In this document: piece after piece, positions 16,454 through 29,277 of the stretch
Numbering within the stretch: position 1 is the first letter of the stretch
How the letters are laid out: the number at the start of each line of letters is the position of its first letter
Assembly (NCBI GenBank): GCA_037074705.1
Contig: CM073596.1
Location: 13,200,501-13,264,500 of the forward strand
Direction of reading: 5' to 3'
DNA length: 64,000 bases
Source: Zhengitettix transpicula
Lineage: Eukaryota; Arthropoda; Insecta; Orthoptera; Tetrigidae
Position numbers and translations under genes: made by a program
The notes under the pieces: generated by a model
The model's database searches: none
Seen by the model: the letters and a program-made list of their open reading frames with translations, nothing else
What the model was told of the DNA's origin: nothing

Positions 16454-17429
16454 TGGCCGTGGTGTCAACTCTTCTGTTACTTTCAACTAGGTTATTTCGT
16501 TTATTTAAATTAACCGTAACATATATTAACAAGTTGGATACTTCTGTATTTTCTCTGAAAATGAAATATTTTTTTTAAAAAAAAAATTGAATCATATGCT
16601 GTAACAAGAAATACCATAATTTAATTCCTGCTGGGAAAATATGATTAGATTCATGGCTGTTATTCGAAAAAGGAAAAAAAAGTGCTGTGCTTTGGGATCA
16701 GTTCTAGAAATCAAAAAAAAATTATCTATTTTTAAATAAAGAGCTCGGACAATTTTTCGGTATATTTAGGTTCAGAAGTTAAAATAGGTTCAAATTTAAG
16801 CGAATGTTTAGTGACAATGCTGCTATTAAAAACACACTTCGATTGGTTGATTTTTGAGGAAAGATCAAATTTGTATTTCAGAAACATTTTTATATTCATT
16901 TTACATTTACCGTAAATTTTAAATTATAGCTGCAAGTCTGTAATTAATTTAATTAATTAATTCAGTAAAATATTAATCTGTGACGTCAAAATAGCTGTCA
17001 GATAGAGAAAGGCTTATTAGTAGAATTAGGCAAAGAGTCATGGACGTTCTAAAATAAAATACGGTCTATAATATTTTCATTACACATCAATTCATCATTA
17101 TGTTGTTAAGTTTCATTTTTATGTTGAACGTATTTCATTTTAATATATATCTGATAAATACATCAATATTTAGAGCATGGGTCACGAACAACTTGAAAAG
17201 GTCACAAATCTCGGAAATATTCTGTATTAATGTAGTTTATTAAATGTTAAATGTAATTAAGACTTTTAAAAAAATTTTCGTACTTAATAATAATATAAAA
17301 ATACTTAAATATTTATATAGAAATTCCCAGACAATGATTAATTTATATATTATTATTGTTATTATTACTTTATTTCTAGTTTTTTGTCGTCAAAACTACC
17401 ACCAGAGAACAGATGATTATCGTATCGCT
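16454..17429. other. AT-rich intergenic sequence
   Basis: Homopolymer A/T runs and an AATTAATT stretch near 16,940-16,960. Nothing recognisable as a gene. Confidence 0.55.
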
Positions 17430-18548
17430 TCTCTCTATATATAAATATAGAAAGAAATGTAAGTCAGTCTGTGTGTCCCCTAAGCACTCCTAAACCATTC
17501 ATCTGATTGAGATGAAACTTCGATACGTTGTTATGCGCACCCCTGGGAATGTCTCTGTCGGGTTTTCGAAGCGTTAGGAAACTCCCAAGTGGTGAACGGG
17601 GGTGAAATTTAAAAACATGCTTAAACGGCCGATATTATCGTCGATTAATTACTTTTCTGAGTTACAGAAGTCAATAGGTTTAATACTGACATTTACCGTA
17701 CTGGTTAAAATGTAGTTCACCCCTAGACGAAGGGGTGGAAGAGTGCGTAAAAAATTCCGTGTACAATCTTAAACGCGTAGAGAAATTTTTACCAAACTTT
17801 ATACACATGTTACTTACGATCCAGGAACAAACACTGAGGGGTTAAGACACCTACCGCTTCTAGGGGTAGGGCTTGAATTTAAAAAAATCCCTAAACGGCT
17901 ATTATTAGCGTAGAATAAAATGTTTCCGGGGTCGCTTAATTTGATACGTGCCATTCTAGAATTTTTGTGTGTATAATTTCAACTTCAAAAGGCAAGAATC
18001 GTGCGGGTGGTGGTGGAAAATGTAAAACAGATATTAGTGTCCATTCCGAGGTTATAGGAGTCGCAGAGTTTAATTATCGCATTAATCATGAAGTTTTATG
18101 TGGACGCGGTTGAGAAAACTTACCTGGAGTAGTTTTGACACTCTTAATGTACCGGTTAAGTTTTTGTTTGTCTTAGGGTACCCTCTATATTTAGGTCTCT
18201 ATTTAGTTAACGGTTGTATCTATTTTCTTCTTTAAGGCATCTGGAATAGTTTTAGACTTTATTACGTTATCCAGTATTTTTTACTGCTTTAATTCGGCGT
18301 GAGTTTTGCGACACTTTCATTTTATGTAGTTGGAGGGTTCCCGAATACCGTCAGTGATCATCCTGGTTTATGTGAAGTTAGATGCCGAGGGGTTAGGTCG
18401 GGGAGGGGATCGTTAATGGGTAAATTTTATAACACTGGCGTTATTGATGCTGGTTAAATGAAATATTTTCCAAGACGTTAGTGTCGAATCAGTTCCTACT
18501 CATGGTTAACTTAAATATATACCCGGGCAACGCCGGGCACTCAGCTAG
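17430..18548 (+). mobile_element. Non-autonomous Helitron-like element
   Basis: The right end has the hairpin CCCGG-GCAACG-CCGGG (18,522-18,537), seven bases later CTAG (18,545-18,548) and then a T, the layout of Helitron 3' termini (hairpin, CTRR, insertion before T). The left end reads TCTCTCTATATATA, compatible with a 5' TC start, but the preceding base is T rather than A, so the left border is uncertain. No Rep/helicase ORF. Related sequences occur at 19.3, 28.1, 34.3 and 42.9 kb. Alternative: a different family sharing this terminal motif. Confidence 0.6.
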
Positions 18549-19290
18549 TTAGTAGATATATGAATGACAATTAGATGGAAGTGAAGGATGCTAATATTAA
18601 ATCATTTAGAAAACGACGGGAAAAATTTTGAAGAATAAATATGAAGAAATCCTTCAAGAAATCTGAAGGATATGTAGGGGAATCATGACGGAGCAGGTTG
18701 AAGTAATCAATTGCGTTAACTCGTAATAAATTACGGATAAAGCCAAACGAATGATTGACGGAAACAATATTAAAAATATCACACTATGACGTACGACTGT
18801 GAAATCGTGTCTAGTGCGCTCGATCTTATCGCCAACGCAAATATTATCCAATACAGAGATAAACGGTGGACGTGCGTGGAAAATTATTTTAGTTCTTCGT
18901 TTCCTGTTCTTTCTCACCTCCATTAGTTCATATTTTGTTCGAATATATATTTATTCCCATTATTGAGGTAAATTTTGTAGCACTTTACTCGTTTGAGTTC
19001 CATAACAATTCCAGAAATTTCAAATTAAATTGATTTCTATTCTATACTTAACTGAAATACAAGTTAATTTAAATAGTATATATGTACAAATGGTTTTCTT
19101 TTCTGGCGAAGTGTTTACTGTATTAGATAAATAATGTTTGTGTTGTAAAGGCAAAACTGAAATGAGTCAACAACTGTATGTCATAAGCCTGAATTATCTC
19201 GTAGATAAGGTGAAAAGGCTACTTTACCTAGAAAACGAACGACTAAAAATTTATAAATGGTGTTCAATAAAAGCAGTAAATAATCGACGA
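18549..19290. other. AT-rich intergenic sequence
   Basis: No repeat shared with the rest of the window and no supported gene. Confidence 0.5.
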
Positions 19291-19299
19291 TCTAATAAA

Positions 19300-19990
19300 T
19301 AAAATACACTGAGTATGTATATTCCGCGTACAAATCTACACCCGTGGAGAAAGTTTTACCATATTTCGTACACGGGTTACTTTAGAACTGGAAACAAACA
19401 CTGTGGGGATAAGACAAATTTACCACCCCCAAGGGCGGGTGTGGATGGGGGTAGAAATTTTTAAACATCCTAAAACGGCATTTACTTACACCGAATAAAT
19501 ATATTACTAGGGAATGGGATTGACACATACGAGAATTTCTGTGTATAATTTCAACAACTTTCGTCATGGAGGGGAGCACTCTTGAGGGTGGAGGTGGAGG
19601 GGCGCTACATAAAAATAAAGCAAAGATAGCCAAGATTGAAGTCGAACCCAAGGTAATGGATATCTGTGAGTTTAAATGTGATATTCAACTTGCCGTTTAA
19701 TCCCTAGGGGCAGGGATGAAAATTTTCAAACGTGGTAAAAGTACCGATATATTCGTCGAAACTATATTATTCGGGGTCAATGAGATAAACAGCGTTTGTG
19801 CAGATATTTGTGTGTATAATTTCAACTCCTTTCTGTATGGGACGGGAGTACCTTTAAGGATGGGGATGGAGGGTCGTTACATACAAGTATGGCAAAAATA
19901 ACCGAGATTGGAGTCAAATCCGGGGGTTCTGGACGTCGCTGAGTTTAATAATAACAAACCCGAAAACGTCGGTAACCCAGCAAGATATAT
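19300..19990 (+). mobile_element. Decayed Helitron-like relative
   Basis: Shares blocks with the 28.1-kb copy (TGGAGAAA.TTT, GTGTATAATTTCAAC, GAGTTTAATAATGACAA type segments) and with the 17.4-kb element. It contains two internal modules in tandem, each with a phrase like GTGTGTATAATTTCAAC (around 19,540 and 19,820). The terminal hairpin has decayed (AACCCGAAAACGTCGGTAACCCAGCAAG, about 19,960-19,985 in part) and CTAG is lost. Confidence 0.5.
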
Positions 19991-20534
19991 ATAAATTGCG
20001 GTATATATTCTAGAAAACTCTTTCACACTTGGACATTGCTTAAAGGAAAAAAAATTTAGTCTGCTTCAGATAAGTATAATTGGCGTGTCGCAACTGCCGA
20101 GATAAATAAAATTTCCCGGATTGTGCTTGGTGTTCTTACACATGCTTGAAACGTTCTTTGATCATTTGCAAAGTAAGATTAGAGATAGAAGTTGAAGCTT
20201 GACCATTTAAATAATTTGTCAAAATTCTCTTGATGGAAGGACTACGTCTCGACGAGCGCCAATAATTACAGGAAAGTCACTATATATATATATATATTTT
20301 GTAACATTATTATGTTAAATTGTTGGATTATTGCCTTTGTCGACGTCCTCTTGCCGCGCCGAATTTGTTTATTATTGCAGAAATTTAATAATATAATTGC
20401 TCGAAAAATAATTTAAATACATCAAAATTGTTTTGGCAATTTCATTAAAAAAAATTACCTGCCACCCTTAACAAAATTGAGGAAAGAGACGGAAGGACAC
20501 CAGGTCGGTTGCTACAATATACATACATATATAT

Positions 20535-21552
20535 TGTAATAGCTAAATACAATAAAAACTATAACTAGTTAAAGAAACAATTATCATTAATAAGCACAAT
20601 TTTCAATTAAACAAATCTGATGAAATTTTATAAATCAAAACAATTTTATTTACCTAGAATACATTTTAAATAATTGGACTCGGTACCCTCAAGGTCTTTA
20701 CTGGGTTGATAAGGAAACGGAACAAAATGTTACAATTAAACAAATACAGTTACAATAAATGAAAAACGAAATGTTTGAAACGAAAAGAAACGATTGAAAC
20801 GAAATGAAACGAATGATTGAAACGAAATCTGACTTTTTACTCTTTTTTAACAATTTACAATTTTGAATTCAGAAAAATAAACTACAAGGTCTCTGGTCCG
20901 CACACTCACTTCATATAGGCATAAAAGGCACCAGGCTGCGCTCACACTCTGCTATCACAGCCACCTCCTCTTGACGATGTCACCCTCACGACGAATTCAA
21001 ACAACTCTGCTTTCAGACAGACCTCCACGATGAAACTTCCAACTGTTGACGACTGATATCCAGCTGATTACTATCGGCCCTGCACCAACGATCTCTCCCC
21101 GCTGACACGTCCGTCTCCCGTCCAACACGAAATGATAATGAGCCCCCTTAACTGTCCAACTGCCCTCTTATTTATATCCGGGCTCCAGAAACTTCTCTTG
21201 TTCCCACAGTTTTTTGCATTTCCACTTTCGCCACAGAAACACCATCTGTTGCCGTTCTCCCGCTCCGAGAGCCACTCAATCAATTAAATTAAACGTTTCC
21301 TTTTAATATAATTACATCGTCCAACAACCTTCTGTAATTTATGCCATTAGGATTCCGTCGTCCACAACCAATTAGCCCTAAGAGCTGCAAAAACGCCCCA
21401 ATTATTAGTCCTTCCCCTCTCTAAAAGTCACTTATCCGTCATTTTATCATTATTTTTTATATGTTCAAACCACTCAAGGATCCCCAGTCTGAGTTCGTAA
21501 ACAAATCTGACAAAAATAAGAACAGAATTCCTGTCCTTCTGAGCTGGTTATT

Positions 21553-21555
<3 letters not shown>
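20535..21555 (-). mobile_element. Solo LTR of an LTR retrotransposon
   Basis: In minus sense it begins TGTAATAACC and ends GCTATTACA, so it has TG...CA ends with short inverted termini TGTAATA/TATTACA. It lies inside an AT dinucleotide tract, which hides the exact target duplication. A TATA box GGATATAAATAAGAGG (about 21,165-21,185) suits a U3 promoter. A segment TTATCAACCCAGTAAAGACC near 20,690-20,720 resembles the LTR at 56,565-57,540 (TTATCAAACCCAGTAGAGACC), so the two belong to related families. A GAAACGAA-rich simple repeat lies at 20,760-20,830. No internal region is present. Confidence 0.7.
20760..20830. repeat. GAAACGAAAT-type simple repeat inside the solo LTR
   Basis: Imperfect tandem repeats of GAAACGAAA/GAAACGAAT, about 7-8 units. 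Confidence 0.8.

Positions 21556-21606
<51 letters not shown>
21556..21606. repeat. (AT)n microsatellite
   Basis: About 25 AT units directly abutting the solo LTR; the same kind of tract flanks its other side near 20,520-20,534. Confidence 0.95.
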
Positions 21607-21610
<4 letters not shown>

Positions 21611-22140
21611 TGTATAAATATAGGTGAAACAGTCACATTAAGAAGGCCGCAGGTAATAACAGTATGAAAGAAAAATACTGATAAGGAAAACACAATCCCG
21701 AAAAATGTGTAAGGAGACTACAGCAAGAAATAGGCGTTGGTATAAAAGATGGTTTAAATTTGTCGTACTAAAGGTCCTATTTCTTCTGTTTGAAGGATTT
21801 TTAGAAGTTCAAATGAAATATAAATTAAAATGGAATCGTCAAATTGAATGCACAAGTTGAAGCATGAATATTAAAAGTTAAAGAAAACCGACCTGGGTTG
21901 TTTTTAATCTTATTTAAATATTAACTCTTGAAGATATTAGTCACATTGGTAGACCTATGGAGAAAAAGTTCAAATTATCAAACAAGCAAGACACACACAC
22001 TTACAGAAATTATGAAAGAGGACACCCTGAATGCTTCTTAGCATCGTGTATGGTTGGCAGCTCTACTTGAATGATTTCTCAAATTTCCACAAATGTCAGT
22101 AGACGCAGTGTGAAAATAATGCAATCCCATCCAACAGTTA
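21607..22140. other. Intergenic sequence, no feature seen
   Basis: No recognisable gene or shared repeat. Confidence 0.5.
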
Positions 22141-22149
22141 TCAGTAGGC

Positions 22150-22620
22150 AGTTGTTGAAATCAGTTGCGGTGTGTCGTTAGAAACGGGAATAACGGAATT
22201 TCGTATAAAAATCCTTCGTACAGAAGGTTTCGAGCAGACCGAAATTCAATTCAGGTTAGTAAATGTGTATGCTGCCTCTTCTCCTTCAATTTACGCAGAA
22301 TGAGAGTTTAAAAATGGCCGTGAAAACGTGAAGGACGTCCGGAGGGTGCAGCCACAGCTGAACTCATCGAACATGATTTAAGAAGATACTACTAATACTG
22401 GAGGGGTATCAAAAGAACATGTCGTTTACATTTTGGCCCGGAAATTGGACAGGAAAACCTTTGGGTAATAAAATATAATATAACTCTCCATGCAGTGAAT
22501 AGAAGCTGGTTCCTCAGCTCCCAATAAGATGAAGACGGCAAAGGACATGGCGTCAATTTTTTAAAAAAATCGAAAGGAGTTCTGCTGATTCGTCATCTTG
22601 AATAATAATGACTGAAAAAT
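22150..22620 (+). pseudogene. Possible decayed mariner-like transposase
   Basis: Broken frames give phrases reminiscent of mariner N-terminal regions: a segment EFKNGRENVKDVRR (cf. the conserved FK.GRE.VEDDPR), then a HTH-like stretch SKEHVVYILARKL, then VPQLP followed by R-Q-R and FKKIE. Multiple stops and frameshifts. The order of blocks is right but the identity is weak; this is a tentative call. Confidence 0.35.
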
Positions 22621-22989
22621 GTTATTGTAACCTTCTTAATGGACAAAAAAAATTGTGGAAGTTGAGGAACTTACAAATTGCTGTTGGGAACATTGGAGAA
22701 CACACCAGGAACTAAACGATGCAGGAAATCCGTTGGATGAAATGTACTTAAATTAAATATGATCACGTTGAAATATAGAACAGTATTGTTATTTTCAATA
22801 ATCACACTCGCTAATTGAGTTATATGACGTCCGTGGGAGGGATTGAGAAATGTTGTCGTTACTTAAAGCTTCCACGATAAGCGATTGAGGAGCTTGTACT
22901 GACAATTATTTATGGAGGTTATTTGTTAAGATATCAGTTTAACTGAAATTTTATCTCGGTTTTTATATTATGCTCAGTATTGTGTGTGT

Positions 22990-23400
22990 AGACTGGTTTC
23001 GTAGAGGGTAATTCACGTAGTGGTCACTCCACTCTTATAGCATAGGAAAGGTAGAGCAAAGTAACCAAGGACCCCGGGCTATAGTTTAAGGATCCTATCC
23101 TGCAAGCGCCTAAAAGTGATGCAGAGTAAACCCTAGAAAAACCTGCATCAGGTAGGTCGGGCATTGGGCACTTGTCCCACGCCCTTCCGATGGCGGGAGA
23201 GGGGTTAGTTGTGGGGTCGCAGCTTTCCCCTCGCCGTGCCTTTACCAGTTTAGGAGGCAGCTGGCCGAGCGTTCCAATGGGAACAGCGGAAACTCTTACC
23301 GTTACCCAAGGTCTGCTACCCCGGAACACATTCACCCCTCACCGAGGTGCCTCGGCTTCTGGGAATCTTAGTTCAAGAAAGAAGAAACGAAAAGGCATCC
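22990..23400 (-). mobile_element. R1 element, copy in tandem run A
   Basis: Sense is on the minus strand. Covers nearly the full R1 consensus from GGGAACCTTAGTTC-type head to GCCTGTTAC-type tail. First of three R1 copies in direct head-to-tail succession. Confidence 0.72.
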
Positions 23401-23443
23401 CATCTCTATTTATTTGTTGTTGATTTTATTAATTTTATTTTTT

Positions 23444-23880
23444 AGGGTAACAGTCTACATGAGGGTAATCCACATAATGGCAACTCCCCTTAAATAGCAT
23501 AGAAAAGGGACTTGAAAGAGGGAAAGCGGAAGGGTGGAGGAAGGCTGCCAAAGGTTAACTAGGGCCCCCGGGCTATATTTTAAGGATCCTACCCGGCATT
23601 CGCCTAAAGAAATGCAGGGCAAACCCTAGAAAAACATGCATCAGTTAGGTCGGGCATTAAGTATTTGTCCCACGCCCTTCCGATAGCGGGAGAAGAGTTT
23701 GCTGTGGGGACGCAGCATTCCGTGCCTCGACCAGTTTAGGAGGCAGCTGGCCGATTATTCCAATGGGAATAGCGGGCAACTATTGCCGTATGCCCAAGGT
23801 CTGTGACCCTGTAACATACACCTCTCAGACCAGGCCGAGGTGCCTCGGCTTGTGGGAACCTTAGCTCAAAAACGGAGAGG
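23444..23880 (-). mobile_element. R1 element, copy in tandem run A
   Basis: Second of the run; separated from the first by about 45 bp of T-rich sequence (its A-tail in minus sense). Confidence 0.75.
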
Positions 23881-23902
23881 ATATTTATTTGTATTTTTTT
23901 TA

Positions 23903-24097
23903 GGACAACAGGCTACATGAGGCTGATCCACATTGGGCAACTCCCCTTTAATAGCATAGGAAGGGATTTGAAAGGGGGGATGCGGAAGGGTAGAGGAAGG
24001 TAGCCAAGGGTTACTAGGGCCCCCGGGCTATGGTTTAAGGATCCTACCCGGCATTCGCCTCAGTAAAAGCAGGGAAACCCTAGAAAAACCTGCATCA
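23903..24097 (-). mobile_element. R1 element, 5'-truncated, in tandem run A
   Basis: Third of the run, truncated after the CCTGCATCAGG segment. Separated from the second by a T-rich stretch. Confidence 0.72.
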
Positions 24098-26030
24098 GGG
24101 TTTTTTTTTGACTTTATAAATGTTGTGACGTATTTCCCCTTTCGACTGCTATATCTATGCCCACTGAGAACACGTCAGACGGATTGAGTGCTTATCAGTT
24201 CATTAATTCTCGTGACATTGTCACAACTATCTGACTGCGTTATTTTTAAACCCACCGACAGAAAGAAAATAGTGCGCATTTTAATCTTGGTTGTTTGTGC
24301 ATACGAATTACTGAGGAGTAAAAGCAAATATAGAGTATTTTCTTTTCTTTAATCACTCTAAAGATTTGTTCCGGAGATCATAACCTTATTTTCAAACGAA
24401 GGCTCAGCTCATTAACTGAATCGATTTCATACTTATTGGATTATCAACTATATCTTAAATAATTTTGTAGCTTAAAGATATTTTTCTACGAAGACAGAAT
24501 ATTTTTATTTGACGCATTATATTTAGAATTGTTTGTAGCGTCGGCCCCTGTAATCTTAAAAACTATACAACTTCCATTCAAATTTTAGGTCTTAAAAAGA
24601 GTGAATAAAGGGTAGTTTTTTTAAAAAAAAATTAACCACAATATCGTGTTTCATTAATGTCACCCTGTACGAGTAAAATATCAGCGATTAATTGCAATAT
24701 GAATCTCTTTAATTTCAGCTGTATTGCGCTTTATTTAAGTTATTATACTGGAAGCTATTGCTATAATACGACACAAAATCTAGTTCAAATTATTATTAAC
24801 TAATGTTAATCGTTAATAACTAAAATATGAAAGGGGATTTTGGAAACGAAACTAATTAAAACTTAAACTAATCGTTAGTATAATGATATTCCTAAACAGC
24901 AACGAACTAATAAATATTTAAATGAAAAGTTAAACTACTTATAATATAAATTAAACATCTATTTATCCGTTGACATAATAAATAATCACTAGAAATGAAA
25001 CTTAGATCCTTAATGGAAAGATCCGAATTTCCAGTGTGAAAGAAATTCAAATGTCATTAATGACATCATTAAAATTAAGTTATCATTGCATTGTAAAACT
25101 ATTAAGAATAGTAACTCGCTCTTATAGCAAAAAAAAGTAATAAATATTTAAATGTTAAGTAAAATTAGTGATAAAATAGATTACGTGTCTATTTAATATA
25201 ATTTTCACAATTGGACCTAAGGCAAAAATTCACAGTAAAATTTTTATACGTTACTAGTACATTTTATGCTGATTTGGCTTATTTTTTTTATTACGTTGAA
25301 TAATTCACCAAAGGCAAATAATTCTTGAGGTGCAAAGTTAATTACTAAATGTCTCATAAATAGTTTTTCCTAAAATTATCATAAAAAATGCACGCTTTCT
25401 TCGGTGAAGAGTCGATTTGTGGTTCCCAATACATGCTACTGATAAATACTCAATTACTTACAGTAATTTTCTTAACAACTGAGTTTTTAAATTATCGTAA
25501 TTAATTCAGTGATGCTCAATTAACGATTTTATTCTAATCATTTTGTAGAAAGATTTCATAAATTATTTTCAAAATCACACAGTCGTCAGTCTCACCTGAC
25601 GATTAACATTCACATACTAGTTAGTTTACGTAAAGGAAATCAATAAGGGACCAAAAATTGAACCCTGCGGGACTCCCGATTTTTCACTGGCTATTTCATT
25701 TCCTTCTTTAGCCTTGTGATATATATGTCACAATAATTCCCTTATCCGTCACTTATCAACCACAGTTTCGGATATTTTATCCATTAATTAATTAACGAGA
25801 AGTGAAACGGATAACCACGATATCTACTCCTTCCCTCATTTGTCACATTCATCAGATTGTCCAGCTACAAGGAAATATGACTATCACAAAACAACCCATT
25901 TCTAAGCTCATGTCGATCCACAAAGAAAATCAGTCTATATTGACAAGTATATTGTAGATATTATCAATGTGTAATGTAAATGTTTTATTTAAATAGTTTA
26001 TTTAATTATTTGCGGCGTAACGTTTAAGCC
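24098..26030. other. AT-rich intergenic sequence with a possible LINE scrap
   Basis: Mostly low-complexity AT sequence. At 25,646-25,690 the plus strand reads KGPKIEPCGTPDFSLA, resembling a phrase met in retroelement-derived predicted proteins (K/RGPK.(D/E)PCGTP). Too short for a family call. Confidence 0.4.
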
Positions 26031-26034
26031 AGAG

Positions 26035-26430
26035 CATTGTAAAGAACAGCATTGTTTGGCGCGAGAATGCAGAGACTATAATGGCTGCTACGGATGATTG
26101 TCGAAAAGCGTACGCATAGAGAACTTTGGCGGGAAACATTCAAAGAGTGTTAGGGAGCAGAGCAGAGCAATATATTGTGAGAAACAATCACTCATGTGTG
26201 TTACGGGAGCTGGAGCAGTGTGTTGTGGCGAACCGGCCAATGGTGGCCGAATTCAGCAACGTTTCAGCTTATGCATTAAAGGGATTTTCCACAGCAAAAC
26301 CGAGTGTGATGATACGTACGACAGTAAAGAAGAAAGATCGCCGAAAGTGTTGTAAAGTGTTGGGACGAAATGTGAAAAGTATAAAATCAGTGCTGTGGCC
26401 TGTCAATAAAAATATTGTTTTATGAAAAAT
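26035..26430 (+). other. Unassigned GC-richer block, possibly LTR-derived
   Basis: Markedly less AT-rich than its surroundings, with two overlapping frames of 85 and 99 codons that have no recognisable domain, and an AATAAA at about 26,405. The composition and lack of a clean frame suggest a decayed repeat rather than a gene. Confidence 0.3.
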
Positions 26431-26782
26431 TAAAATAATCACGAGTGCACAAACAGGTACCAGTTATCTCTGAATAAAAGGGTACGTAAAAACTGTCCTT
26501 TGTAAACGTAACCTTTATACAAATATAAATTTACCGTCAGATTTCTGTAGTTTGTGTTGTTCTTTGTAGGAAATTTTTATTATTTTAAATTAAATTATAA
26601 TTTTTCTTCTGTAAGTCCGGTGAAACTTTGACCCTGTAAATTAGATTCTCATGAAAGCTGAGGCATTCAAACACAAAAAATGTAAAGATTTCAACGTAAT
26701 TCAAAATTGTCAATTAAATAAACTTTAGTTATCTCTTTAAATAATTTGGCTTTATTTCAACGTAAAATCCCGTAAATTTTCC

Positions 26783-27352
26783 ATTTGTTGTTGTTGTTGT
26801 TGTGTAGACAGGCTATCTATAGGGTAATCCACATAGTGCCAACTCCCCTCTTATAGCAAGGAAAGGGATTAGAAAGGGGGGATGCGGAAGGGTAGACGAA
26901 GGTAACCAAGGGTTAACTAGGGCCCACGGGCTGTATTTTAAGGATCCTACCCTGCATTCACCTAAAGAAATGCAGGGAAAATCGTAGAAAAACCTGCATC
27001 AGGTAAGTTGGACATTGGGTACTTGTCCCACACCCTTCCGATAGCGGGAGAGGAGTTTTCTGTGGGGACGCAGCATTCCCTTCTCCGTGCCTCGACCAGT
27101 TTAGGAGGCAGCTGGCCGACTATTACAATGGGAATAGTGGACAACTCTTAAAGTGTGCCCAAGGTCTGTGACCCCGGAACATACACCTCTCAGAACAGGC
27201 CGAGGTGCGTCGGCTTGTGGGAACCTCAGTTCAAAAACGGAGAGGAAGAGGCATCCCCAAAGGTAGCCCCTTCGTATCTCTCCTACAAGGTTCTGCCTGC
27301 GAGAGAACAACCCTCGCAGGTACTGCCTGCGAGAGAATAACCCTCGCAGACG
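26783..27352 (-). mobile_element. R1 element, long copy with (AAC)n tail
   Basis: Sense on the minus strand. The tail is a GTT run on the plus strand (26,785-26,803). The head extends past the usual truncation point into a CTCTCGCAGG-type region also present at 41.2 kb; in this copy a 29-30 bp module containing CTGCCTGCGAGAGAA is duplicated in tandem (about 27,293-27,350). Confidence 0.78.
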
Positions 27353-28075
27353 ACTGAAGTGCCCTAACGTGTTGGTATATGTGCATACCACATAATTTGT
27401 CTTTCCAACGTGAACCTTGTTTCTTTAATATAAATTGAATACCACAATATGCATATATATTAAATTAAAAGTAGTTAATTAAAAACTCGTCGATTTTCAT
27501 ATCTTTTACGTACATAAATTTGAAATTTATTTTTACGTGGGGAATATATTTTAACCGTGAACAATTTATGTACTGTAAGACTTTGGTAAATTAACAAGAA
27601 TTCTGAGTCGATAACAGATCAATTTTCACTCCTTGATAACGTCAAGTGCCACGTGATGATTTGATATCGCTTACTGCTAAGAAAGCCTCCATGATTCGAT
27701 ATCCAATTCCTCACGAACTTGGCAGATTGAAAGCCATTTCGGTCGAGTCTCAATATTCTCCAAGAAACGTCCATGAAAGCTGAGGGAATTGTTTGTAATT
27801 TTCCATTATAGTACGATTCAGGAAATATAACGAGCACGCTTTTTCAATCATTGAACAGATAAAATAAGAAATATTATCAGTATATAATCTGTCGAAGTTA
27901 TTATTATTTTATAATAGACTGTCTGAGTTGAAAATAGAAAAAATAGATACTGTCGATGTTTCTGATTCCTCCGATAGTCTAGTAATGCGGTAAATTCTTT
28001 GTCTTACTACTCACGTATCTTACAATCTCCTAAACGTAGGCTGAATGAACAATATGTATTTCCAAAAAAAAATTG
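27353..28075. other. Intergenic sequence, no feature seen
   Basis: AT-rich, no supported gene. Confidence 0.5.
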
Positions 28076-28079
28076 ACTG

Positions 28080-28444
28080 ATTGGTACACGTAAAAAACTA
28101 CACTTGTGGAGAAAATTTGACAAAATGATGCACACGTGTTCCTTTCGAACCGAAAACAATCTCTACGGGGGTAATACACAGCTGAGTAGGGGTTGTAAAT
28201 TTTCGAACATTCTAAAACGGCCGATATTTGCGGGGTTTTATGAGATTGATAGTGTTTCTCCCGATGTTTATTGTGTATCATTTCAACCCATTTCGGCATA
28301 GGCGAGGAGCACCCTTAAGGGTGGGAGTGGAAGGCCGTTACATAAAAATAACGCAAATACAACCGAGATTTGAGTCAAATCCGGGGTTATGGATGTCACT
28401 GAGTTTAATAATGACAACCCGGATCAAGCCGGGTATCCAGATAG
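28080..28444 (+). mobile_element. Truncated Helitron-like element
   Basis: Right end has hairpin CCCGG-ATCAAG-CCGGG followed by ATCCAGATAG then T, that is the CTAG end mutated to ATAG. Internal blocks match the 19.3-kb copy. Confidence 0.5.
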
Positions 28445-28445
28445 T

Positions 28446-29250
28446 AAATTGATAAAAATGTAAATTACTAAACACCATTATCATATAGTTTGTCAACATT
28501 AAATTTCTTTATTTTTATAATAAATAATATCAAAGACCAATTACTACTTAAATTATATTCCTAAATCATCCTTTTAATTTGTCGAGAAAAAAAAAACGTT
28601 AATATAAATTTTCTCTACGCGTCCATTCGAATGGGATACGTGAGTAACCTACGGAATATCGCACTACGTTCCTATGGTCCAGAGGGTTCTAAAATTCTTT
28701 GTTGACAATGATTAAAAACCTAGGGTTATATTACAAAAATATTTATTTGTTTATTTTTACTTTAGTAATAACAATAAGGACATGTATACGATTGGTTCAA
28801 TTCCTTATTTTGTTTTATAAATGTAATTGGTGAATTTGTGTCGTTGTGTACTTATGAATTTTGATTTAATTTTGTGTGGTGTTATTCTACAGCCTCTATA
28901 TATCATATACGATGCGTCAATCCCAGTAACAGGAGTATTTCACGAAACCTCTTCTGGGCCCGGTGCTATTCAAGGGATGTGAAAAAAAATAATAAAGGTG
29001 ACCATTTGTGCATTTATTTGATACACATGTAATAAATTTATTACATTTAAATTGATAATAATGAGAAGAAGGGGGATTTAAATCTTTGGATTGGTTTTAA
29101 CTTTGTTTCTTTTTGGTTGCTTTGTTATGGCGAGAGTGGTGGTACAATAAATTGATTTATTAAAGGTTACTAAAATAATTTATTTAATATTCGTAACCGC
29201 ATCCAAAGGAATTGAACCTGATATATAAAGTGGAACAATAATTTAAAATT
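28446..29250. other. Intergenic sequence; small shared block
   Basis: A block of about 33 bp (TCGTTGTGTACTTATGAATT and flanks, 28,843-28,876) recurs at about 33,553-33,590 in tetraspanin intron 1. Otherwise nothing recognised. Confidence 0.45.
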
Positions 29251-29277
29251 AATAAGAAAGATATCCAATTCAGACAA

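Noticed and set aside
21457..21693. Minus-strand frame with an (IY)n stretch
   Set aside because: It is a translation of the AT microsatellite.
23024..23423. Overlapping 103- and 83-codon frames on both strands
   Set aside because: They lie entirely within R1 repeat sequence, and similar frames recur in other R1 copies with frameshifts.
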